Assembly: GCA_002189035.1 (NCBI GenBank)
Contig: CM007991.1
Location: forward strand, 3,286,001-3,350,000
DNA length: 64,000 bases
Direction: 5' to 3'
From: Utricularia gibba
Taxonomy: Eukaryota > Streptophyta > Magnoliopsida > Lamiales > Lentibulariaceae
This document shows, one piece after another, positions 10,912-24,592 of the stretch (the stretch's first letter is position 1; each line of letters begins with the position of its first letter). The translations under genes and the position numbers were made by a program. The notes beneath the pieces are model-generated. The model saw only the letters and a program-made list of their open reading frames with translations. It was not told the origin of the DNA and searched no databases.

Positions 10912-13900
10912 TTATGAACTTCTCCTCAGTAGCGGCTGCAGGTGACTCTGGTCAAATCTACCAGACTCCAGTTGGGATTCATCTTGATTCTGGGAAGACA
11001 TTGTTTTTGCTTGTGCCTTCTCAGTTAAGTTCTGAACCTGCTGCAGACAAACTTGGACTGCATCATGCACTCGGACGAAATGCCACTCCTTTCCGATGAG
11101 GTCGACAACCCCGGATCTTTGCAGTGTAAGGAGAACACCCCGATTTGGATTCGAGATGGCAATCTGCATCAATGGCATCCAGCAGAGTAAACCAGCTGTT
11201 GATTGTTTCTTCTTCGACAGTGAACAGCCAGCCCTTTAGTGTGAATGTATATATATATACCTGAATGTTCCGCACTTTGTATTCCTGGTACAAATCCTTC
11301 AAGGCTTCGACAGCACTGGAATCTATGTAGGTTACAGCTGAGGAGAACAAACGAGTCAGAGGAATTGATGCCAATAGAACTACCAACAGAAGTTGAGCAA
11401 TGCAACTCCATAGCATCAACAGAAAAGATGAGAGATTAAAAGTGCAACTCACGAGCCATGTCAATTACTACAAAGTGGACTTGCTTGACACCAATTGGCC
11501 CACGTCCTCCATACCCATCAGCAGAGATTTCATACTCTCGTAGCCTGATGGGAGAACATTTGAGCTTTTGAAGTCGTAGGATACAATATCAGTGTACACC
11601 GTACCTGTCTTTTATGTAACTAATATTAGCAAAATATATGGGTGCATCTATCCCAACAACCACAATTCCATTGTATGTGTATGATTCTGGATACTGCTGG
11701 ACGTTTCTGTACACAGTTGTGCCAGGTAGCCGGCCCAAAACAGCTGCAGTAAGAAGCATTTCGCCCACTAAGATTAATAGGTATGAAGGTAGGATTTGTG
11801 GAAAGCCAACAGAAGAATGAGAACCTAGGACGTTGTCTTACTCCAGAAACATTTTTTAAATGAAGCTCCCTGCTCCGAGGACTCAAAATGAATTCAAAAT
11901 CTACTAGATTATTGTACTTATGGGTAAAGCAGGAAAAAAAAAACTAAGAACATAGAATTAGATGGCTAAAGGACAAAGAACAAAGGCATAGAAAAGGTAA
12001 TTGCTCACGGCTACTAAATGCAAAACATATGTTTACAACTACGTACCCAAGACCTACCAATGTGAGGATTGGCTGATTCATGGATGACGAAAGCAAGTGA
12101 AATACCAACCTGAGAAATCACGAAATCAACCACAAGTTTCCATTTTTTTAATCAAACACAGATGTGTATCAAGAATGATATACTCACACCAACAAGGACG
12201 CCAATCTCTATCCCAAAGAACAAGGTAACGATGCATGTAACTATCCAAAGGAGAAAGTCTTTCTTGTCCACATGCCACAAGAATATAGCCTCCTCATAAT
12301 CAACCTAAAGGAAACGAGGCACAACATGAGGTAACCAGGTTCAACACATGGCAAAGAAACCACTTAAATAGAAAAAATCCCAAAATTCATCAGTAACATG
12401 ATCTCTTTGCAACGAAGTCAAAAAGCTACATGAATGCACACGGCACACTTTCAAACTCCACACCTTTACGGTATACATAGGCTGACATAAAATTTTACTA
12501 TAATAATATCATCTTGCCGCTAAATTTTTTAGATCAAAAATAAAATCTATAACGACATTCAACAAAAGAAATAAATGCGTACATATGAGAGTAATGGCAT
12601 TCTAAATCCATTAGCAACCAAACAAAAAGCTAAATAAAAAAGATACATCAATGCCACAGCTTAAGCAAAGCATATTCGTCGCTGAAAATTACCAGTCCAA
12701 CAACAGCAGAAATCACAATGGCCGCCAGAGCACACTGCAGGGTCAGCAAATAAATAATGAAACTACCACCAATAGAGACTAGTAGAGATATGATTTAAGT
12801 TTCAAATTACCAATGATAAAATTAAAGGAAAATCCACGCCATGCTAAGGATAAACTAAATAGAGAATTTGAAATGGGAACTTTGCTAAACCTGGGGTATT
12901 TCCTCAAACAATGGAGTCAGAAATTGAAGCGCACATCCCATTATAATACCCATGACTAGTCCAGAAACACCAGTTTTGGCTCCACTTTCATGATTTACTG
13001 CCGACCTAGAGAATGAACCTAGTTGAAACGCAATACATTAGTTTTTCAACATAAGAATGAACTTGTTTGCTAACAAACTTCGAAAATCAATTTTCACATT
13101 TCAAACATATCTTTTAAATCATTTTACTTTGAAAAACTGAGAAGTGAAGCTAACCAGTAGTAGGGTACACTGAGAAGAAAGAACCAACAATATTCGCCAA
13201 TCCAAGTCCAAATAGCTGCCACAATCAAGTTACAGAATCCAGTCATCTGTAAAGTATTACTCTTCAAAACTAGTTTAACAAATCTACAATGTCTGAGTTT
13301 CAAAAGCGTAGTGATATGTTGTAGAGAATTAGTCAAATAGAACAAACCCTTCTATCTCACGTCGACTCCCAAAAACAACATTTAATCATAATTTAGTACA
13401 GAAAATGTGAGCGGGAACTAAGTGTCTCTTCATCATTCATAGGAAGTCCCATAAAGGAAGCCACAAAGGTTGCAATTATTCAGCATAAGAAGCAAGCTGA
13501 TAACATTGAACCTCTTGATTAGAATCCAATTCATATCCATTTTTTGCTGCAAGGGCCTTGGCAATCCCCACCGATTCCTATAATTTCGAAATACAAAATA
13601 AATAACATCTCAGAGTAAACTTTTTAATGCATGAAATTAAAAGATGAAGCAAAACACAATAAATGACACCAGTGGAATAATGGGGGAGAGGGCGGTAAGG
13701 GTTCCATCTTACTAAAATAGCGACACCAGTGATAAGGATTGTTGTGGGAATCAGAGATTCTACATGTCGAAATTCCTTTGGTATGGAAAACCGTGGTAGT
13801 CCCTGAGGTATTTCACCAACCTAGCATGGAGACCGTAGTATTAATGCAATCACAAAATGCTAAGAGGTGGCAGGCAATAGACACACGGGTAGTCAAGTGG

Positions 13901-15408
13901 CCAGAGTCTGGGAAAACGCGTGAACGTGTATGGGTTGGAAGCTTATAATATCATGTCATTCTTACCACTGAAATTGAAGTTGGGTGAAACAATTTCACAA
14001 AAATTGTGCCAAAAACCACAGCAGCAAGTGGTCCAGATGCCCGCATAAACCATAATGATCTATAGGATTTCCCCTGGTAGCATGATCAACGACTCATATT
14101 TCATGTCAAAGGTAGATAACTAAAATACGGGAGATAAAACATACAGAATTCACAAAACAGAAAACGGTATCCAACCAGATGTTTCATCAACAGAAGCATT
14201 GTTAATATGATAGAACCCATGACGAAAGCCCGCCATTCAAACTGCACAATGGAGATATATAGGGATAAGAAAAACATCACGGGGAACCGAACAAGGAAGA
14301 GAAAACTTGAGACAATAAATTAAAAGCTACAAATATCTAGTAAACTTCACCTTGATCTTCGTAACACAATGGAACTCAACATTCTTGGAAATCGACGTCA
14401 TTTTCAAATAGTTTTGAAGGTAAAGAACATCCAAAATATGATGACCCGCTCACCTGATATGCGCCTGAAACAATGCTCGTTATAAGAGGGATAATTTTAC
14501 TGCTTCGTTCAATTTTGTAGCCTAGGAAATACTTTGCCTGAGACAAGCTGATGACAATTGCTGCGGCAGTAGTAAACCCAGAAATTACAGAACGACTGAT
14601 GAATCGTATAAGCCATCCAAGCCTGGACGCGGATAAATCAAGGTGAGCCGAGTTTTGTCACTCATGAATTTTTCCATGCATGCCAGGCTCAAGAAAGAGG
14701 GGGAAATCACCTTAAAAGGGCCATGATGCACTCAAAAACGCCAACCATAAACGCCAAAACGATTGCAAGGTCAGTGTACAATTGCTCTGACGAATCAACA
14801 ATGTTACCAAGTACATTGGAAACCAGGAGTGACGTCAATGCAACGGGTCCAATAGCAAGCTGACGAGATGAACCAAAAACAGCATACACAAATACTGGTA
14901 CGAAGCCGGAATCTGCACTTCAGAAAGCGGAGGATGAAAGACAGCGAAAAAGTTCAATTCTGAATTAAAAAAGAATCTTACAAAGCCCATAAATAGGATG
15001 CAGTCCAGCTAACTTGGCGTAAGACATAGACTGATTCAGACAAAAAGAAAAGTAAGGCGCGACAAGATGAACACCTTCTTAACTAAAAGGATGAAACGAA
15101 ATGAGCGAGCATACCTGAGGGACCAACATGACGCCGACGGTGATTCCCGCCATGAGATCAGCGGTCAGATTTTCCCTCCAGCTATAGGTGCTCATCCAAC
15201 GATAGCAGGGAAGAAACAGCTGTATCCACTCCTCCCTGGTCATCCTCTTGGCCTTCGCCTTCCATTCCTCCAAAAAGGAAAAAGATGACGACGGTTCAGG
15301 CGCCGCCTCGGGATGCTGCAACTGAATGACTTTAACGGGGCGACTATACGCCGCCGAGTAGGACGGAAGATCGCCGACGCTGGGCGACGAGTAACGTATC
15401 CCCTCCAT
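10912..15408 (-). CDS. SULTR4: Sulfate transporter, SULTR4 (tonoplast) type
   Basis: SULTR4 proteins export sulfate from the vacuole. Exon 1 runs 15408-15115 and carries the group-specific N-terminus (RPVKVIQLQHPE, MTREEWIQLFLPCYRW, DLMAGITVGVMLVPQ). Later exons on the minus strand give MSYAKLAGLHPIYGL, VYAVFGSSRQLAIGPVALTS, IRFISRSVISGF, ESVGIAKALAAKNGYELDSN, SFSRSAVNHESGAKTG, CALAAIVISAVVGL and FFGIEIGVLVGV, covering the SulP membrane domain. The C-terminal STAS domain is encoded by exons around 11700-11180 (DAPIYFANISYIKDRLREYE, VTYIDSSAVEALKDLYQEYK) and 11178-10912 (DLIGKEWHFVRVHDAVQVCL). All pieces are in the family order with no stop inside the recognised blocks. The N-terminus resembles a plastid transit peptide, but the Arabidopsis proteins are tonoplast-localised. 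About a dozen introns are present; most edges were not fixed to the base. Confidence 0.93.
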
Positions 15409-16200
15409 TGACAGGGAGGCAGCACTGAAGCACGCTATCTTGGGATAGCTTATTTTTTCATTTATTATTCCTCATAATTAATAATGACCAGTTTGTTATT
15501 AAAAATGATTCCTGAAAATTCTCTACATATTTAAATGTTGATATAATTAGTTTTAACAATTTAATTAAATTTCATTTTTATAATATATTAAAATAAATAT
15601 TGAAAAAAAGAAAAGATTTTCTCTAGTAATTTTTTAATTAACAATTGACACATCGGAATTCACGGATTTTAATAGTTAATAAATAAAAATATTTTCCAAA
15701 AATTACTATGTCGTCGTCTTCTTCCTCCATCCACGTACACTACACACCGTATACTGCAAGCAGAAACCGAGTATCTATCTACACACGCAGCGAAGAATAA
15801 TGGCTTACGATCTCCTTCGCGGAGAAGACAATTCGTCGGAAGGCTTCTTTCAACCTTCTTCAGAATTCTGACAGCAGGGCGATACAACGCACAGCAGCGG
15901 CGTCTCCCCTTGAAAGATCGATCGACTGAGGGCAGTTTTTCCCCAAAACTGTGGAGCATTGTATATGTACCTGGCAAAGGCATCAAATGCGGAAGCAGCT
16001 CTTGGAGAGAACGCGCCATGGCTTCATCGAGCGGACAGACGCCACATTGACATGCGGATTCTTGTGAACACCAAACAGAGCAAGGATGCGCGCGCAATCG
16101 CAATCCAACAGCATGAATAGATCTGCATCTATTCAAAATCTTGGACGGCTTCGGTTTTACTGAGCATCGTGAGGCAGTGAGGATTCAATACGGAGCTTCT
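15409..16200. other. Spacer: SULTR4 promoter side and 3' region of the ARM-type gene
   Basis: 15430-15680 is A/T-rich and probably the SULTR4 promoter. From 15690 to 16200 the composition is balanced and is likely the 3' untranslated region of the minus-strand ARM-type gene. A 155-codon minus-strand frame (16136-15669) crosses this stretch but shows no motif I recognise. Confidence 0.5.
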
Positions 16201-19200
16201 TCATTCGTTCGACAGCTGCAGCAATCCTCGCATCTGGAGGTACGGATTCTCCAGTAGCTTCTCATTGTTGCTCTGTCGGGAAAGCAAGCATTTCAGGAAA
16301 ATCCAATTGTATGTTTTGCAGGAAAATGAAGCATGAAAAAAAATGTCGCCAGTTGGGAACGAATCGCTGAAACTACTGTGAAATCAACCGTGTGCTACTC
16401 CGATGGCAGGCTATCTGAGTAGGTTGAAAGACACCAACAACCAGTGTGCAATAGCAGCATAAACCTACTAAAAAGGATGTACCTGCTGAGCTCTGGATAC
16501 AAGATTATGAAGCATGCGTTGGTAACGATCTGGCTCCTCCATCATCATCCTCTGAGAAATGAGAAGTCTGATTATTTTCTTGAATATCAATGATGGTTCA
16601 ATACCAGTGTACGCAAAAAAGATGCTTGCCTTCAGAAGGAAGGTCGAAGAATAATATGCTACTCTTGCATCTGTGTCGTCCAGCAATTCCCTACCATACC
16701 ATTCAGCTTCATTATCAACATGGCTACCTTTTTTTCGACAAAAAGGCTTCATCATCAAAGTTTTAGCAGAAAAATACCTGAAGAACTCTTCTCCACCAAC
16801 CTCTTTGAAAGCACCAGGATCTGCAGTACACTTACCGATTAAAAGTAGCAAGAGTGTGGCCCTTATATCTGAGGTTCCACCAGGAAGGTTTCCCCTTCCC
16901 TTGCTACCAACGGAGACGCCAAGTGCAATATTATCAGTAGCAGCACCAGCCAGTTGAATCAAAGGCCAATAAAACAGTGCAGTAGGGACACGAGCAACCA
17001 GTTGCATGGGAACGACAGCTTGGCCGTGAAGTAGCAAAGCTGCCATGGATGAAGTATTATGAATAGTAAGATGCGATCTTTTTACACGTTTGGCATTGGG
17101 ATCTCCTAAGAAATCATATAGATGAGCGTTTTCCCATGGGAAAATATGCTTCTCTGAATTCATCTTCGTCTCAGAATTACTGGAATCAACTTGCGTCGTT
17201 TTGCCAACTTTCAAGCACAGCTGAGATAGCAGAATATCACACATCTGCAAATGCATTTTGAAATAGGTTGTAAGCGTATCATAACATCAGGTACACATGA
17301 ATACAAACCAATGCATTGGTATAAGGACAACTTGAGTATAAGCTGAGCAGTCGTACTTAGGAAAACAAATGGTGAAGCATCAATTATACTCAGAAAAAAT
17401 GACAAGGAATGGAAGCATAAAAAGAATGCGACACACGTAAAAAATAAATATTCCAAAAACTACCTTTAAAATGTTGACTCTATCGGTTTCATTCATTTGA
17501 GCCATCAAGGACAAGGCACAGCTCATAACATCGATAACCACACTAGCTTTCTCAAGATGATTGCTTTCAGGTGTTTCAGGGGCAACTTGACCACGCGTGA
17601 CTTGCTGTGCTTCATTCTCGTCCAGCAAAAATTTGAATCGCATCAGAAGGCGCTCAAGAACAAGCAGGAAGCCCAGTCTAATTTTGTTATTTCTTGATCT
17701 GAGTAGCCCACACATAAACCAAGCTGCTAGAGGAACATCTAAAGAATCTGAATAATCATTCACACCAGCGTGCGAGATTTTCTGCTCGAGGCTTTTTATG
17801 CTAGACGAGAGACTCATATCTCCACTTCCACTTATTTCAGCAACCAGCAAGTCCCCCAACCACAAGTAGCCATTGTGACGATATGCTTTTCTCTCTGAAT
17901 GAAGAAGTGAATGCAATATGGTCCACGAGATATTTGCATTACTGGAAACATTACTGGGCACTCCAGTTAAGCTTTCAAAAGATTTGAACATTTTCGTGAT
18001 CTGAATCATCCGAGTGAATTCACTGTCTACATGAGTGAACGAGGCTATGAGCATGTCAAATGTTTCTACTATCTTCTCCAATAGCTGCCAGAAAACAAAA
18101 TTATTTGAAAGATGATGAGCAAGCAATACTCTATGGTTCCTTCTCTATGCATGTGTCTGAATCAAAGATATTTATAGATAAAAGTACAATAAAGTAAAGC
18201 AGCACTGACTGCACAGTTCTAAAAGAGAAAGGCTAACTTGGGAGCAAATTGTAAATCTAAAGATCCAAAACGTAGCTTCCATTTGACTTATTCTGAAATC
18301 CATGGCCCAATAATCACAGTGGTTGCAATGTTATCCTTAGCATGAATGGGTTTACCAATCCAGCTTTTAATTGGGTCTAGTACAGTATTATGCACACACA
18401 TGAAAAATTAAGAATAACCAGAGGCTTACCATTAAAAGACGATCATTATCTGGGTAGGTGGAAACTGAACTTGATATAGACCTTCTCAGCAACTCCACAA
18501 TTCCATCAACTCCCAATTTGACGGAAATATATAGTGCTTCAGGAGCATCTGCAAGTAAAAGCAAGGTAGCAATAGGGCGAACCTCATCATCACTATACTC
18601 AGAAACTCCAGTGGCTATACACGTCTCGTTGATTTTATTAATTACATAGTCAAAAAGCACCAGATACAGATTTCTCCTTTCTTCTCTGGAGCTTGAAAGC
18701 ACAAGCTGAAATAAAACAAGTGAGTGTAAAACACGGTGTTACAATGATATAGTACTCTCAGTAAAAAAAATAAAAAATAAAATCACTTAATATAAATCTT
18801 CTAAGCTAATCACCATCCAAGAACTTCTTATATCCATACCTCCGCAAATATGAAGTCAATCCCTCCAATCAGATCAACTTGGGCAACAAGGAACAAGGGA
18901 CTGGACGGAACAACACTGACATGTTCATCTGGCACTTGATAAAACATATAAGTCATCATAGAGATAAGTTTGCAATGAACTATTTCTGCCCAACAATTTC
19001 TTCTACTAATCTGGATAAGTACCTTAATAACCTGGAACAAACATGCAAGACAATAGTGTTATTTTTTTAACAAAAATATTTGCATGCACTACAGTCAATC
19101 ATTCATAGCCACCTCACGAAGAACTTAAACCCCCTAAAAATCTATTGAAAAAATTAAAATCCATAATTCTTAAAGGTTAGATAAATAAAAGAACATCTAC

Positions 19201-22200
19201 AACTATAAGAAAAAGATGTTGAGGAAGCAGCCTAAGATTTTCATAGATGTAGTGTTCACATAGCGTACTCTATCAGCACATTGAAACATAAGTTGATTAA
19301 TTTATGAGATCACATCGTAGGAACACATCCAAACAGAGAACTAGCCACATGTCAGATGTATCATGACTCAAAAATCAGCTGAGATCTTCTAGAACACTTC
19401 AGGGCAGTCAACTAAAATGTTTTCCTTTCATGATATTAAACTTCAATCACACGCATATTTTCTAGATGATGCTAAAGCTAGGATGCTACTCACTCGAATA
19501 TCAAGACCAATTAATCTGCTGTGGCGAATTCTGCCTCTATCACAGACAAAATATAGCAAACAGCTCAGTGAAGAAGCCCAGACGGTGTCTTCCTTCTCGT
19601 CAATCTGTAAAAGAGTCAGATATTATGTAGAAAGATTGTGGTAGATTTTTTAAGGAAATAATAATAATAATCATAATACAGATGGAAAATACTCGAGAGA
19701 ATAAAAATATAAACAACAGAACAAAGAATTTCGCACAACCAGTTGGCCTGATTTTGTTGCACAAACCCATGTACCCTCCAATACAAGCAATCAATATTTT
19801 TCAAGGACATCCTCAAGTTTAAATTTTATAGGTTTATGATCACCCTTCTAAATGCATAAGGCTCATCCCGATTGATTTTGATGCGTTACACTTGGAAAGC
19901 TTATGCAAAACCCAAAAGTCTATGCAGCAGGTTGTCAAAAACTTTCATTATCTGTACCCACCACCACTGATTAGTCATATTTTGAATCATTAGGGAAAAA
20001 ATGCAGAAAAAAAAAAAACATTTGATGCATTTAACTCTTGAATTATAAAATGCATTTACCTGCACAAGATGAAGCAAAATCTCAAAGAGAATGCTCATAA
20101 TCCAAGACTCGAACTTTTCAATAGCAGAATAGAATCTCTCGTTCTCAAGAAAAGCTATCTTGGAGTGTCTGTTTTCAGTGCCTTTTCTATCAGTTTCAAA
20201 GTAGGCATCCTGAGAATATTGTTCATCCAGTGCACCAGAAATATCAGGTGATGGAGGTTCAAGCAAATGCGCATGAACACCAAGATTAATGATCAAATCA
20301 AAAGCTCGTGTCTTTGAGGTCACACTAGGAGAATTTAGCATGTCCTGCAATGACAACGATATTAGAATTGTACTCTCTTTTTATATCATAACAAATGAAC
20401 AACTAAAAGCACCTCTAGCAATGACAAAGCGAGGGGAGCAGCTATCTGAGAATCCAAAACATACCTGCGAAAAAAAAAATTGACAATTATCAGATCCACT
20501 TTTTGTATTTCTATCTTTTCAATCCTGCATCCATTCTCCCAAGCCAGAGCGCAAAGAACATCACCAGAAACAAGAACTTAGACTCTATTTTAGGTTTCAT
20601 TTAATGTATCTGTGAGCCATTCTTATTTATCTTTAAAAGCAACATGCTAACTAACACAAAACCAACACAGAAGATATCATTAAAATCGATAAATTAACTA
20701 AAGTATCTCAACTGCGATGTATACAGAAGTTTTGTCTTTCAAGAAATAAAATTACAGAAATGATGCATTCCATAAGATAAATAAAAAAACAATACATCCA
20801 TGACCAAATCATCACAAATGACTCATGATATTTAAAATCTCATGCAAATGATAGTGAACATAAAAAGGAAAGTTCATCAGACCATACATGTCAATCACAA
20901 GTTTAACAAGAACGCTCACAGCCACATCCATCGTTGGTCTTCCACCATGCCTAAATCCGGAAATAGTTGAATGGCCAAAAGCTGCAGATGATGCCTCAGA
21001 GCAAACAACCGCTATGACCTCACTTACCTCTATAGAATTTAACCGCAACGGTTGTTGTTCACTAGCACAAGACATGACACTGAGAGTAAGCAATCTAACA
21101 AGGCACAGATATGTAGGAGATACAGCAGATTAAATCATTTTATCAATAGGGAAACCAATGGCGAGAAAGTAAACCACATATTTCTGTAGGTCAAAATTTA
21201 ATGCTAAGTTAATTTCATCTAAATCAAAATGACACGTGTACTCTCAACTGAGTTACTTAAAAAGAGATTAAACAATCCTAAGCAGTTGATGCATAATTGA
21301 ACTGAATAACTTGCATTCTTTACCTGTAATGGCGATACTGAAAAAGTGGCCTCACACGTGGGCGAAACGTGTTGACAGCAGAATCATTCCTGAGAATAAA
21401 TGATTGCTATAGTGAGAGGACAGTATCACAATCAGGAAATACAGGAATTTGTATTTGGTTGTTCAAGGATGCAGCAAAAATTTTGCAGGACAAAAGATAA
21501 ACTTATTGTTCACTAACTTTGATCTCACAGAAATGCTGGTAAAAACAATATAAAGTTGAACTTTTGATCAAAAAGGAAGAAAAGAGAATATCATCCCACC
21601 AACGAAGCTGAACAAAGAATAATTTTTGGCCATGCAAATCATCAATTGCCAGAGATGAGTATCATCCTACGTTTTCAGCATTGAGAGACTAGTAAAGTAC
21701 CACATGTGATCAGATCCTGGTTTGGAACGCTTTATTGCTGTTATCGCTCGCAAGTGTGAGAAGGCTGATGTTGAATTGGTGACAGTGGTCAGCAATGAAG
21801 GTTGCAATAGCTGATCAAGAAAAGCAATGTCTGTGCTCCCAAAAAGCTTCCAGGAAGCACCCTTAGCTTTAGTTTCCATGTCTGTGAGGAGTAGAGCGGC
21901 AGCACCAACTTCCAGAAAATTGTGAGAATGCACCTCATGGAGGCTCAGAGTATGATCACTGTAAGAATGCCATAACTGTTGTGAGTATCAGCTGTAAAAA
22001 GAAAAAAAGATAGAATAAGGCAGCAGATTATATAGAAGATGACCCTTTTGGCAAAAGAAGTGATGATTGTTTGTCAGTACACCATCTCCATCTGAAGAAA
22101 TCTAGTGGAAGAAAGTCCAAATTCCCTTCCTCAACATCTTCGGCAATTGTAGAATCAGACACAGATGGAACAGCCATATCCTTACTCTCCAAAGACTCTT

Positions 22201-23882
22201 TTACACTTGGGGGTTTTAATTGATAGCTGAATGATCTACTCAATAAGGATGATAATGCTGGAAGTGATTGTCGAGATGCAGGTGCGGCTCCAGCAAAGGC
22301 AGCTTGGAATGAACGCTTTGGAACATATTGAGAAACTAAAGACCGAATATAATTTAAGGACTTCACAAGTGCTGCAGATGCAAAACTTGGCGCAGTTGAT
22401 GAACTCCCATTAGCTAGCTGTACGTGAATCCCATAGTGCTGGCCAAAAGAACTTGAAGATGGGGTAGAGTTTCTATGTGGGCCAACTCCACACTCTGTGA
22501 TGATGCTTATGCAAAACCGATCTATCTGCAGCAATGTTTCTTCATTGGGCTTATACCTGCAACACAAAATAAGGTCACTGGGGACAGCAGATATTTTTTA
22601 ATTTATTTTTCATTTTCTTTTAATTTTATAATAAGGAGAATGCTACCAAGAATAAAATCACTGAGCACGAAAATAAAAATGAACAGACGTTTTTATGCTG
22701 AGTGAAGCCTAATTGATGCAAGGAACAAACAAAACAGGGTTTCGATGTCACTGTAAATCCAAACACCGTAAACAGTTCAAGAAAAATTAAGACACAACAA
22801 GCTTAAACACTCCAGAGAAAGCAGAAATACTCCAACTTCATCCTGGAAGTTGCACGCTTAGCTTTTCTTTAGTGCATTGTGAAGGAGCGTATGCTCCTTC
22901 AAACTTGCAGGAATTGCTTTGCAACCCCCTGTCCACCCAAAACAGGAACAGTTAGATGACAAGAAAAGATTACCTTAATAGATATCGTTTCAGAAGCGCC
23001 ACACATCTTCCAACGACTGCAGGACTGTTCATCCACAAATATATGTAAGCTAGGATAAAGAACACCCCATCAATAAAAAAGTAGGCTATTTTTTCTAATA
23101 ATGAGGGGTCAACTATATGATAGTCGTATACTAGGGAAAGACAATGATAAGAAAATCAATTTAGAGTTTTCAAAAAAAAAAAGAAAATCAACTCGGAGGA
23201 TGGAGGAAACAAGTACACATTATCTTCGTTTGGCAATTGAAAACATGATGACAGCACCGACGATAATCGAGGTAATTTTTACACAAAAAGAGACAAGTAT
23301 TAGAGTACCTGCGCTCTCTCTCAGCAAGTGTGTGCTCTAAAATCACAGCATATGCCAAGTCAACCGTAGCATGCGAGGCTAGGTAATCCTGCAATGAAAG
23401 AATAGATGCATAGAATGGTAAACCAGCAGTCTGCATCAGATTGTGAAAATGCCCATCGTTGAATGTAATCTACGCAGCAGCGCCAACAATGAAAAAAATT
23501 TTTATATTTCAAATAGCAGCTTGGGATGCATAATTTGATGAAAAAGGAATAATGAGCCACAATGATGCAGGAGCAAGGGCAATTGAAAGAGGTGCAAAAC
23601 AAAACATAAAATAGGCAATGAAAAAAACTTCAGTGAGACTGACGGCCCAAACCAGACAACGAGATCTAACTAGAGTAACAGATAGCAAGACACGCATCAA
23701 ACCCGCAATGTCCTTGACGCGTCCTGCGAAGATGGGACAGCGGCAGACAAACAGTCTGCGACGGCGCGGTGTAGAGGCTCCGGTGGCTTTTTCAAGGAGC
23801 AAGATCTCAGGCGTGAAGGCGTGGGCCCCAATTGCATCCTCGGGATCCTGGGACTTCTCGAAGGGCTGTAGGCCGTGGACAT
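16201..23882 (-). CDS. Large plant-conserved ARM-type (alpha-solenoid) protein of unknown function
   Basis: This gene encodes a roughly 1100-residue protein like Arabidopsis At3g12590, a plant-conserved family predicted to fold as armadillo-type repeats; no function is established that I know of. The start at 23882 gives MSTAYSPSRSPRIP, then RLRSCSLKKPPEPLHRAVADC, a basic Ser-rich leader typical of the family. Further exons give DYLASHATVDLAYAVILEHT, LVSQYVPKRSFQAAFAGA, NFLEVGAAALLLTDMETKAK, VNTFRPRVRPLFQYRHY, SEQQPLRLNSIEVSEVIAVV, FESWIMSILFEILLHLVQ, EERRNLYLVLFDYVINKINE, ILHSLLHSERKAYRHNGYLW and MAALLLHGQAVVPMQLVARV. The last exon near 16262 reads SNNEKLLENPYLQMRGLLQL and stops at 16201. 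There are many introns, and the region between 18130 and 23700 holds the longest. The order of blocks matches the family and no internal stop was seen in the recognised exons. Confidence 0.85.
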
Positions 23883-24592
23883 CACTTCATAACTCAAAAT
23901 CTCAGTTCTCGAGCAAATGGATTCCTTTGAATCCGATAAAGTAAAAAACGAATCCTGTGAAGGCACTGGCAAGAGCGACAGAGCGAGCTGTTTCCTTCCT
24001 TTCAAGCTGGCGCACACTTCGCTAGATTCGATCTGAAGACAGCGGTTGTAAGTATAGAAGGATCCGAATCCGACATCGACATTGGAATAGAATTCAACGG
24101 CTGCTCCGAAGAACGCGCCAGCAGATGCTGGCAGGGCAGGCTACTGCCTCTTTTACCAAATACACTTAATTGGTGGATCCCAAAATAAATCCCATATTTC
24201 ATTATTTATTCTACTACCAAATACATAATTTATCAAATAATAAAAAACTTTAAATCAGTACTTAAAAATTGTTTGAATCAACTGTTTTAAATTATGAATA
24301 ATTTATATTAGGTATTCAATTCAATTTAAATTATTCTAAAATAGAAAAAATGAATTATAATTTTAGATAATTAATTTATCTATAATTTAATCAAAATTAC
24401 TATTCAACTATAATTTAATTTTGATTTAATATTTTTTTATAAAAAACTATAAAAAAAATTTTTAAAAAAAAATTCGACTGTGTCTGTTTGAATAATTTTA
24501 CCATTAATATGTTGATTTAAAGGGCAATGCTTGGTGTGCCTGGGGCGGCTATCTGATAGGCAGGCAGCGTCAGCAGCAACCGGAGGCCACAA
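23883..24592. promoter_or_regulatory. Head-to-head promoter region (ARM-type gene and PsbP-like gene)
   Basis: About 710 bases separate the divergent start codons at 23882 (minus) and 24593 (plus). The middle, roughly 24200-24530, is strongly A/T-rich. It must hold both promoters. I could not pick out reliable core elements. Confidence 0.5.

Noticed and set aside
13739-13948. 69-codon plus-strand frame inside the SULTR4 gene
   Set aside because: It overlaps introns and antisense exons of SULTR4 and has no motif.
15669-16136. 155-codon minus-strand frame downstream of the ARM-type gene
   Set aside because: No recognisable domain and no splice context. It overlaps the likely 3' untranslated region of the ARM-type gene, so I treat it as chance.
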